From Spirochaetota bacterium (lineage in GTDB: Bacteria > Spirochaetota > Spirochaetia > Treponematales > Breznakiellaceae): DNA of 7,359 bases. The DNA is taken from assembly GCA_023398155.1 (NCBI GenBank), contig JAEWSV010000211.1, positions 1-7,359 of the forward strand, in the 5' to 3' direction. The translations under genes were made by a program, and so were the position numbers. The notes under the pieces are model-generated. The model saw nothing but the letters and a program-made list of their open reading frames with translations, was not told where the DNA came from and did no database searches. Each line of letters opens with the position of its first letter. Positions within the stretch are counted from its first letter, which is position 1. Shown in pieces: positions 1 through 5,723 of the stretch.

Positions 1-1696
1 GCAGGCCCGGCATCGTGGTCATGTCGCCGCAGAGCGGATAGACGAAGCCCGCTCCGGCCGCGAGCCGCACTTCGCGGATGGGAAGGCGCCAACCCTTGGG
101 CGCCCCCTTGAGGCCGGGATCGTGGGACAGCGAGTATTGGGTCTTGGCCATGCAGATCGGTAGGGAGCCGAAGCCCTTCTCGGACAGCGAATCGAGCTCT
201 TCGGCCGCGGCCGCCGTGTAGTCCACGCCGTCGGCCCCGTAGACCTCCGTCGCGATCCGCTCGATCTTGTCCCGGAGCGGCAGCTCGGCGGGATAGAGGA
301 AATCGAACTTCGAAGGGATCGAGCAGGCCTTCTCCACGGCCTTCGCCAGGTCCGCCGCGCCCTCGCCGCCGAGCGCCCAGTTCCGGGCCACCACGGCGTC
401 CATGGCGCCGGCCTTGACGGCCGCCTCGCGGATCGCCTCCCATTCGGCTTCGGTGTCGGTCGGGAAGGCGTTGATCGCGACCACCGCGGGCACGCCGAAG
501 CGTTTCACGATGCCGAGGTGGGCGACGAGGTTCGCCATCCCCGCCTTCAAGAGGTCGAGGTTCTCCTCCCGGTACTCGGGCGGGAGCGGCTTACCTGGCG
601 TCACCGCGGGGCCGCCGCCGTGGGCCTTGAGCGCCCGCACTGTCGCCACCACCACCACGGCGTCGGGCTTGAGCCCCGAGGACCGGCACTTGATGTCGAA
701 GAACTTCTCCATGCCCATGTCCGCGCCGAACCCGCTCTCGGTCACGACGTAATCGGCGTAGCGGGTAGCCACGAGGTCGGCCATGATGGACGAGTTGCCG
801 TGGGCGATGTTGGCGAATGGACCCGCGTGCACGAAGGCGGCCTGGCCTTCCAGGGTCTGCATGAGGTTCGGCTTGAGAGCCTCGCGGAGCAGGACCGCCA
901 TAGCGCCCGCTACGCCGAAATCGTCGGCGGTGAGGGGCGTCCCCTTCACGTCGTAGGCCACCACCATGCGGCCGAGCCTGGCGCGGAGGTCGGCCAGGTC
1001 CGTCGCGAGGGCGAGTATGGCCATGACTTCGCTCGCCACGGAAATGTCGAAGCGGGACTGGCGCATCGGGCCGTCTTCCAGTCCGCCGAGCCCGACGAGG
1101 ACGTTGCGGAGCACGCGGTCGTTCATGTCCACGACCCGGCCGATGGCGACGCGGTACGGATCGATCTTGAGCTTCCGGAGAGCGAGCTTTTCGAAGTAGG
1201 CGTCCGTCCAACGGCCCTCGTGGTAAATACGGGCGTCCACCGCGGCCGCGCAGAGGTTGTGGGCCGCGGAAACGGCGTGGATGTCGCCGGTGAGGTGGAG
1301 GTTGAAGTCCTCCATCGGGACGACCTGGCTGTAGCCGCCGCCGGCGGCTCCGCCCTTGATGCCGAAGGTCGGGCCCATGGAGGGCTGTCGGAGGGCCGCG
1401 ACGGCCGTTTTCCCGATGAAGCCGAGGCCCTGGGTCAGGCCCACGGTCGTGGTCGTCTTGCCCTCGCCGAGCGGGGTCGGGCTGATGGCGGTGACGTCCA
1501 CGTACTTCGCCCTCGGAGAGGCGATGCCGCTATCGCGGAGGAGCCGCCAATCGATCTTCGCCTTATAGGCGCCGTACCGCTCCACGAAACGGGTGGGGAT
1601 GCCCAAGGTTTCTGCGATCTGGGCGATGGGTTCCAAGGCGGCGGCTTGCGCGATTTCTATGTCGGAGGGGACGGGATTGAGCTTTACCGTGGCCAT
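1..1696 (-). CDS. fhs: Formate-tetrahydrofolate ligase, 3' end cut by window edge
   Basis: This enzyme joins formate to tetrahydrofolate using ATP, giving 10-formyl-THF for purine and formyl-Met synthesis or for acetogenic/C1 metabolism in the cytoplasm. The frame is open from ATG at 1696 to the window edge (565 codons). Visible signatures are the N-terminal VPSDIEIAQAA, the phosphate-binding loop TPLGEGKTTTT (about residues 74-84), FGIKGGAAGGGYSQ (about 111-124), NLHLTGDIHA, FDISVASEVMA, FANIAHGNSS and a terminal TTMPGL. In family members TMPGL lies about 20-25 residues before the end, so only a short tail is missing. The start is fixed by AAGGAG six bases upstream and by the match to family N-termini. 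The sequence resembles the synthetase domain of eukaryotic C1-THF synthase (GMEKFF, HGGGP, PLPPEY, LPICMAKT) more than the Moorella type. It lies 40 bases downstream of alr, probably in the same transcript. Confidence 0.96.
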   Translation of the reverse strand, partial: MATVKLNPVPSDIEIAQAAALEPIAQIAETLGIPTRFVERYGAYKAKIDWRLLRDSGIASPRAKYVDVTAISPTPLGEGKTTTTVGLTQGLGFIGKTAVAALRQPSMGPTFGIKGGAAGGGYSQVVPMEDFNLHLTGDIHAVSAAHNLCAAAVDARIYHEGRWTDAYFEKLALRKLKIDPYRVAIGRVVDMNDRVLRNVLVGLGGLEDGPMRQSRFDISVASEVMAILALATDLADLRARLGRMVVAYDVKGTPLTADDFGVAGAMAVLLREALKPNLMQTLEGQAAFVHAGPFANIAHGNSSIMADLVATRYADYVVTESGFGADMGMEKFFDIKCRSSGLKPDAVVVVATVRALKAHGGGPAVTPGKPLPPEYREENLDLLKAGMANLVAHLGIVKRFGVPAVVAINAFPTDTEAEWEAIREAAVKAGAMDAVVARNWALGGEGAADLAKAVEKACSIPSKFDFLYPAELPLRDKIERIATEVYGADGVDYTAAAAEELDSLSEKGFGSLPICMAKTQYSLSHDPGLKGAPKGWRLPIREVRLAAGAGFVYPLCGDMTTMPGL

Positions 1697-1702
1697 TCGG
1701 GT

Positions 1703-1708
1703 CTCCTT
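1703..1708 (-). promoter_or_regulatory. Ribosome binding site of fhs
   Basis: The minus strand reads AAGGAG here, six bases before the fhs ATG at 1696. Good pairing to the 16S 3' end and normal spacing support this start. It also shows that fhs is translated independently of alr, which stops 40 bases upstream of it. Confidence 0.8.
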
Positions 1709-1736
1709 TTTACGAAGCGCGGACGAGCAGTATATC

Positions 1737-2855
1737 CTATTCCACGTAGACGCGGGGAACGCGCTTGTTGATTCCGCAGGTGATCTCGTAGGGGATGGTG
1801 CCGAGCTCGCGCGCGAGGTCCGCGGCCGAGGGGCCCGCGCTCTCGCCGCCGAAGACGACCGCGGAGTCCCAGCGCCTGACGGGAGAAGCGGGGCCGAGAT
1901 CGACCATGCATTGGTCCATGCAGATGCGTCCGACGACGGGGTAGCTCGTCCCGCCGATGAGCACGGAAATCTTGCCGGAGAGTCGGCGCTGGAGCCCGTC
2001 GGCGTAGCCGACGGGGAGAGTCGCGACGGTCGTGTCCCGGTCGGCGGTCCATATCCTGCCGTAGGAGATCGATTCGCCTTTCTTCACGGCCTTGATGAAC
2101 ACGACGCTCGTCGCGAGCTCCATGACCGGACTGACCGGGACCGCGTCGACGCGGTCCTCCACGGGCGGATACCCGTAGACGAGAAGTCCGGGGCGGACCA
2201 TGTCGAAGAAGGAGCCTTGGTGGATCGCGACGGCCCCCGAATGGGCGGCGTGGACGATGCCGGGATCGATGCCGGCCGCGCGGACCGAGTCCACCGCCTC
2301 GCGGAAGGAGGCGAGTTGGCGTTCGGTGTAGGCCGCGTCGTCAGCCGCGGAGGAGTCCCCGACTGCCAGATGGGTCGCGATTCCTTCCAGCTTGAGGCTT
2401 TTCATGGAAGATACCGCGCGGGCCAGGTCCGCGGCCTCCTCGGGGCGGCAGCCGATGCGGCCCATCCCCGTATCGATCTTGAGGTGCACGCTCAGCGTCT
2501 CGCCAGCGGCCTCCGCGGCTTCGGCCACCGCCCGGGCGAATTCGGCGTCGGGCACCAGGGGCGTAATGCGGTGGGCGGCGACGTCGCCGAGCTCTTCGGG
2601 TATGGGGAGGGAGAAGAGGAGGATGGGGGCCACGATGCCGGCCTCCCGGAGCTCGACGCCCTCCTGCACGGAGGCGACCGCCAGGTAGCCGGCGCCGGAC
2701 CGGATGGCGGCGACGGCGACGCGGATCGCGCCGTGCCCGTAGGCGTCGGCCTTGACGGGAACGCAGATGCGAACGGCGGGGCCGACCTTGGCTCGGATGG
2801 AGCCGATGTTGGCGCGGAGACGGTCCAGATGGATGATGGCTTTTGTTGCGCGCAT
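1737..2855 (-). CDS. alr: Alanine racemase (PLP-dependent)
   Basis: This cytoplasmic fold-type III PLP enzyme interconverts L- and D-alanine and supplies D-Ala for peptidoglycan. The 372-residue length is normal for the family. The N-terminal TIM barrel carries the PLP lysine in VKADAYGHG (Lys35). Next come KIDTGMGRIG (Lys126, the position carbamylated in many homologues, and Arg133), THLA (His162) and MVRPGLLVYG (Arg221, which contacts the pyridine nitrogen). The C-terminal beta domain has the second catalytic base in SYG (Tyr265), ICMDQ (Met313-Asp314) and IPYEITCGI (Tyr356). One oddity is HAAHSGA (202-208), where the Asn normally found before the phosphate-binding Ser is His205. The start is ATG 2855: an in-frame stop lies five codons upstream and MRATKAIIHLD matches family N-termini, but the ribosome binding site is poor (GGGAG about 16 bases away). 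It is probably the first gene of an alr-fhs unit. Confidence 0.96.
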   Translation of the reverse strand: MRATKAIIHLDRLRANIGSIRAKVGPAVRICVPVKADAYGHGAIRVAVAAIRSGAGYLAVASVQEGVELREAGIVAPILLFSLPIPEELGDVAAHRITPLVPDAEFARAVAEAAEAAGETLSVHLKIDTGMGRIGCRPEEAADLARAVSSMKSLKLEGIATHLAVGDSSAADDAAYTERQLASFREAVDSVRAAGIDPGIVHAAHSGAVAIHQGSFFDMVRPGLLVYGYPPVEDRVDAVPVSPVMELATSVVFIKAVKKGESISYGRIWTADRDTTVATLPVGYADGLQRRLSGKISVLIGGTSYPVVGRICMDQCMVDLGPASPVRRWDSAVVFGGESAGPSAADLARELGTIPYEITCGINKRVPRVYVE

Positions 2856-2897
2856 GACGGGGTGATTCTACTCCCAAGCGCGGGTGCAGGGCAATGA

Positions 2898-2916
2898 ATA
2901 CGATCCGTATCGATCC
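2898..2916. repeat. Inverted and direct repeat in the divergent region, possible operator
   Basis: ATACG (2898-2902) and CGTAT (2906-2910) form an inverted repeat around a three-base centre. CGATCC occurs twice in direct orientation, at 2901-2906 and 2911-2916, with a ten-base (one helical turn) period. It lies just upstream of the plus-strand promoter candidate and inside the predicted alr leader, a sensible place for a regulator site. No regulator is identifiable. Confidence 0.3.
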
Positions 2917-2918
2917 TA

Positions 2919-2947
2919 TGGTGATATTTGAGAAAAAACAGTATACT
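2919..2947 (+). promoter_or_regulatory. Candidate promoter of the LamG-like lipoprotein gene
   Basis: TATACT (2942-2947) matches the sigma-70 -10 consensus at five of six positions and sits in the only AT-rich stretch of the divergent region. A weak -35-like TGGTGA (2919-2924) is 17 bases upstream. The predicted start near 2954 leaves only about eight bases before the ATG at 2962, so this transcript would be nearly leaderless. Confidence 0.4.
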
Positions 2948-2968
2948 AGAAGCAAAGTCGAATGAAAC
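2940..2968 (-). promoter_or_regulatory. Candidate alr promoter (shared palindromic -10)
   Basis: The octamer AGTATACT (2940-2947) is its own reverse complement, so the minus strand also reads TATACT at 2945-2940. A weak -35-like GTTTCA (2968-2963) lies 17 bases upstream and would overlap the start of the divergent lipoprotein gene. Transcription would begin near 2933, giving alr a leader of roughly 78 bases. This rests on sequence match only, and the -35 is poor. Confidence 0.25.
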
Positions 2969-4467
2969 GCAGCGTCGTCCTCGGGAGTCCGATTCTTCTC
3001 GTCCTTTCCGCATTCCTGGCGGGGTGCGGCAACATGAATACGGTCATCGCGAAGGACGCCGCCTACGGTCTGGACGCGTTCGTCGGTTCGCGTAACCTCG
3101 ACGACGGCGCGGCGATCAGCGCCGCCGATACCGTCCGCCCGTCCTTCACTTCAGAGGTCGAAGGCGATCCCGACGTCACCGGCCTCAGGGTCTACCTGGA
3201 GGACGCGGAAGGGAAGCCCGCGGCCAGCGACGTGGTCTATCGCCTTTCCGGCTCAGGCTCCGCGCGGGGCGCCGAAGAGGAGCCCGTCCTCGTTCCTCGT
3301 TTCACGGGCGAACTTCCCTCCTTCGCGCTTCCCGCTGATCTCGCCGTCGGCCGCTACGTGCTCGTGATGCGGGTCCTTGGCGAAGACGGTATACTCTTCG
3401 AGCGGCGGCGTTCTATCTATTACCTGGCCGACGCGACGTTCAACCTCGGTAGGGTCCTGAGTTATCCTCCGGGTACCGGTCCTTCCGCCACGGCTCCCGT
3501 GTTCCCGACCGAGACCAATCTTTTATTGCATGCCGAAATCGAGTCGGACGACCGCCTTAACCCGTACGTCGCGTGGTACTTCGGTACCAAGCTGATCGGC
3601 ATGGGACGCCTCAAAGACGGCGGAAACCAAATCCTTTGGAAAACCCCCTCGAGGGAAGGTTTCCATACGGTTAGGGTTGAAGTCTATCCCGAACCGCCGC
3701 TCGATCCGAAATCCCCCGATCTCATCGGGGCGAGCGCGGAGCTGACCGTGGCGACCTCCCTCACCGCCGCCGCCCCCGGCCTTCCGGGAAAGGCAGCCGA
3801 TTACGTACGCCTCTATCGCTTCCTCGGCGATCTTTCGGACTCGGCGGACGCCCAGGATAGCGGCCGCGCCTTCGTCCGGACGAACGGAGTCGCCCCCGCG
3901 TGGGTGCGCTTCGGCGATTCGTACGGCCTCTCGGTGGGTCCCGGCGAACCGTATCAGGTGGACTTGCCGCTCGTGCCGGTACGGGCCGGAGGCCTCGATT
4001 CCGCGCGCGTATTCACGCGGGTCGCCGTTTCGGCGATCGGCCCGATTTGGCGCGCGTCGTTCATCGGGATCAGCGGCGTGGAAGTCCTGACGGCTGAGTT
4101 ATCTTCCGTGGACGTCGGACTCCAGCTCCGCCTCGGCGATGTCCAGAATGGCCAGGTCGCCGTCGTGGCGATGCCCGCGGGCGACGCGCAGGATGACGCC
4201 GTCCTCGTGGAAGTGACGCTGTCCGCGTCCTACCCGACGGCTACGGCGATCCTGTCCGTGAGCGAATCCGGGTCGGCCTCCGTTTCCTTCCCCTTCTCCA
4301 CCGCGCTCCTCGGGACGGGCGTCGTGCGCCTCGGAGGGCTCGCGAGCGCCGCTCCGGCTTCCGAAGATGCCGTTCCGCCGAGGACCGCGATAATAGACGA
4401 GCTCGGCGTCGAGGCTTCCCCGCTCGCCGCTCCGGCCGAAACCGATTCTTCTGTCATAGAAAACTGA
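2962..4467 (+). CDS. Large lipoprotein with Ig-like and LamG-like regions
   Basis: This is a predicted exported lipoprotein of 501 residues with unknown function. MKR is followed by a hydrophobic stretch and the lipobox LAGC, so lipidation is expected on Cys22. Residues about 55-265 read as beta-rich Ig-like segments: RPSFTSEVEGDPDVTGLRVY, the turn-rich GRYVLVMRV, and a second block around PYVAWYFGTKLIG to FHTVRVEVYP. Residues about 283-484 resemble a LamG/concanavalin-like beta sandwich. That block opens with YRFLGDLSDSADAQDSG, a typical start for such domains, and ends with TAIIDELGV, like the usual IDEVRV ending. This suggests binding to carbohydrate or another surface ligand, but no binding residues can be assigned. 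It diverges from alr and is followed after 53 bases by the next lipoprotein gene. The ribosome binding site is weak (AGAAG at 2948-2952) and may lie upstream of the transcript start. Confidence 0.88.
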   Translation: MKRSVVLGSPILLVLSAFLAGCGNMNTVIAKDAAYGLDAFVGSRNLDDGAAISAADTVRPSFTSEVEGDPDVTGLRVYLEDAEGKPAASDVVYRLSGSGSARGAEEEPVLVPRFTGELPSFALPADLAVGRYVLVMRVLGEDGILFERRRSIYYLADATFNLGRVLSYPPGTGPSATAPVFPTETNLLLHAEIESDDRLNPYVAWYFGTKLIGMGRLKDGGNQILWKTPSREGFHTVRVEVYPEPPLDPKSPDLIGASAELTVATSLTAAAPGLPGKAADYVRLYRFLGDLSDSADAQDSGRAFVRTNGVAPAWVRFGDSYGLSVGPGEPYQVDLPLVPVRAGGLDSARVFTRVAVSAIGPIWRASFIGISGVEVLTAELSSVDVGLQLRLGDVQNGQVAVVAMPAGDAQDDAVLVEVTLSASYPTATAILSVSESGSASVSFPFSTALLGTGVVRLGGLASAAPASEDAVPPRTAIIDELGVEASPLAAPAETDSSVIEN

Positions 4468-4508
4468 ACGGCCCTGTACTAATTGCGCCGATGGTTTGTT
4501 TATTTCCC

Positions 4509-4514
4509 AAGGAG
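4509..4514 (+). promoter_or_regulatory. Ribosome binding site that fixes the start at 4521
   Basis: AAGGAG lies six bases before ATG 4521. The in-frame ATG at 4491 has no such site and would put polar and hydrophobic residues ahead of the signal peptide. The site therefore decides for the shorter protein. Confidence 0.85.
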
Positions 4515-4520
4515 CATTCG

Positions 4521-5600
4521 ATGCCTAAACGTAGTTGGGCGGCCGTACTAGTAGCCGCCCTGTTCCTTTCTTGCGCTTCGGCCCCCGAATCCCCGGCCGC
4601 CGTTCCGGCGGCTCCCCCGGACGCCGGCCCCGCCGGGACCGCGCCGGAGCGATCCGCCGCCCGCACGCGCGCGCAGGACTTGGTCACCGGCGATAAGTCG
4701 CCGACCGCCGCGAACCGATCGCCCGAGGCGGCGTCCGAAGCGGCGCCTGAGCCGACCGAAACCGAGACCTCCCCGCCGCGTCCTTCCGGGGCGGCTGAGG
4801 GCGCGCCCGGCCTGAGCGGGGCGGAACGCGCGTTCCTGGACGGCTACATCAAGCGGCTCAAGTACATGATGGTCATGAAGGAAGGCGTGCCCCTGGACGA
4901 ATTCCAGCAACGCATGATATTGACCAAGGGAAACGAGCATCTGCTTAAGCAGGGATTCGACGTGGTCCACTACGATCAGCTCCGGAAAAACATGGAGGAC
5001 CAGCGGACGGCGTACGAGGCCGAGGCGGGCGAATCCATGAGCCTCACCCAGTTCATAGCCCAGAAGCTCGGCGCGGACGTGTACGTGGAGCTCGATTCGG
5101 CGCCCCGCGCATGGAGCGACGGCGGTAGGCACTTCGGGGAAGCCAATTTCAGCGCGAACATGTTCGACCCGTCCACGGCCGAGCTGCTCGGTTCGGTCAC
5201 GTTCCGCACCGACCGTTCCCTGAGCACGTCCTCGCAGGAGGACGCCTTGCTCAACGCCCTCGTCGCGGGAACCGCGCAGTTCATGCCGCGGGTGGTGCGC
5301 GATTCGACTTCCGTCCTCCGCAACCGAACCGCGAACGGCATCCGTTACCAGGTCATCCTCCAGAAGACCGCGGATCCCCGGACGACCTCGACGTTCCGCA
5401 GAAACCTCAGGCCGCACGTCCGGGATATCGTCATGGGGCCGAGCGCGGCCGATCAAACGATCATGGACGTGTACCTTTTCGATTCGATGTCTGTTTTAGA
5501 AGATGCGTGCTACGCGTCGTTCGGTAAAACTCCGGGCATGGAGAACGCCTATTGGGTGTATACCCGGGGCAAGACGATAACGTTCAATACGGGTAGTTGA
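4521..5600 (+). CDS. DUF6175-like lipoprotein
   Basis: This is a predicted lipoprotein of 359 residues. The signal peptide MPKRSWAAVLVAALFLSC places the lipidated Cys at 18. A Pro/Ala/Glu-rich low-complexity tether of about 80 residues (19-97) follows. The globular part runs from about 100 to 359 and resembles DUF6175-type proteins as I recall them: YMMVMKEGV near the start, TKGNEHLLKQGFDVV, MSLTQFIAQKLGADVYVELD (helix then strand), a GSVTFRTD segment, GIRYQVILQKT and the ending YTRGKTITFNTG. The GADVYVELD-type element recalls the nucleotide-free Rossmann-like folds of CsgG/LpoB/TolB-N relatives, which points to an envelope scaffold role. That comparison is an inference, and no catalytic residues are seen. 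The gene lies 53 bases after the LamG-like lipoprotein and may be co-transcribed with it. A hairpin in the signal-peptide codons and a terminator over the stop codon may tune its output. Confidence 0.85.
   Translation: MPKRSWAAVLVAALFLSCASAPESPAAVPAAPPDAGPAGTAPERSAARTRAQDLVTGDKSPTAANRSPEAASEAAPEPTETETSPPRPSGAAEGAPGLSGAERAFLDGYIKRLKYMMVMKEGVPLDEFQQRMILTKGNEHLLKQGFDVVHYDQLRKNMEDQRTAYEAEAGESMSLTQFIAQKLGADVYVELDSAPRAWSDGGRHFGEANFSANMFDPSTAELLGSVTFRTDRSLSTSSQEDALLNALVAGTAQFMPRVVRDSTSVLRNRTANGIRYQVILQKTADPRTTSTFRRNLRPHVRDIVMGPSAADQTIMDVYLFDSMSVLEDACYASFGKTPGMENAYWVYTRGKTITFNTGS
4537..4560 (+). repeat. Perfect 7-bp inverted repeat in the signal-peptide codons
   Basis: GGGCGGC (4537-4543) pairs perfectly with GCCGCCC (4554-4560) across a ten-base loop containing ACTAGT. 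In mRNA this GC-rich stem would begin 17 nucleotides after the A of the start codon, close enough to affect early elongation or initiation. It may equally be a chance product of Ala-rich GC-rich codons. Confidence 0.45.
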
Positions 5601-5611
5601 ACGGGTTTTTT
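5581..5611 (+). terminator. Probable intrinsic terminator overlapping the stop codon
   Basis: CGTTCAA (5581-5587) and TTGAACG (5597-5603) form a perfect seven-pair stem with a nine-base loop. Two G residues follow, then six T residues (5606-5611). The 3' arm contains the TGA stop codon of the DUF6175-like gene. The stem is only moderately GC-rich and the GG before the T run weakens it, so readthrough is likely. A translating ribosome would also melt the stem. Confidence 0.5.
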
Positions 5612-5711
5612 CGAATGAGACGCGATAGGTATTAACGGTGCCGCCGCATTGGGCGGTTCCAAAATCGGGCAAGATGCCCGACGTATTGTTGGCGGTGTAT
5701 GATACCGCTTC
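5612..5711 (+). other. Intergenic leader with three tandem hairpins
   Basis: Three small stem-loops lie in a row: CCGCC/GGCGG (5641-5645 with 5652-5656), TCGGGC/GCCCGA with loop AAGAT (5665-5670 with 5676-5681), and GCGGT/ACCGC (5692-5696 with 5704-5708). The last ends three bases before the ribosome binding site of the next gene. None is followed by a T run. A weak -10-like TATTAA (5630-5635) and TATGAT (5698-5703) are present, but neither has a good -35. The structures may act as a translational control leader or RNA-stability element. Confidence 0.4.
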
Positions 5712-5718
5712 AAGGAGG
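5712..5718 (+). promoter_or_regulatory. Strong ribosome binding site for a GTG start with overlapping ATG-TGA
   Basis: AAGGAGG is a full seven-base Shine-Dalgarno match five bases before GTG 5724. The bases ATGTG place an ATG at 5722 directly before it, but that ATG is followed at once by TGA. Only the GTG frame opens into a protein with a proper signal peptide. Confidence 0.85.
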
Positions 5719-5723
5719 CACAT

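Noticed and set aside
518..1771. 417-codon open frame on the plus strand opposite fhs
   Set aside because: It is antisense to a clearly recognised enzyme, its protein is His/Arg/Gly/Glu-rich without domains, and it arises from high GC third-position bias.
1593..2897. 434-codon open frame on the plus strand opposite alr
   Set aside because: It runs over the alr-fhs junction and opposite all alr motifs, with low-complexity composition and no ribosome site; it is a GC-driven shadow.
2341..2955. Second minus-strand frame extending through the alr upstream region
   Set aside because: It overlaps alr in another frame, is Arg/Pro/His-rich and has no family-like sequence.
4491..4520. Upstream ATG giving a ten-residue longer DUF6175-like protein
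   Set aside because: It has no ribosome site, whereas ATG 4521 has AAGGAG six bases before it and begins a normal lipoprotein signal peptide.
4548..5456. 302-codon minus-strand frame opposite the DUF6175-like gene
   Set aside because: Arg/Gly/Val-rich composition without motifs; the plus strand has a ribosome site, signal peptide and family-like sequence.
5698..5703. TATGAT as a -10 box for the LPP20-like gene
   Set aside because: No acceptable -35 lies 16-18 bases upstream, and the transcript would begin at the edge of the ribosome binding site.
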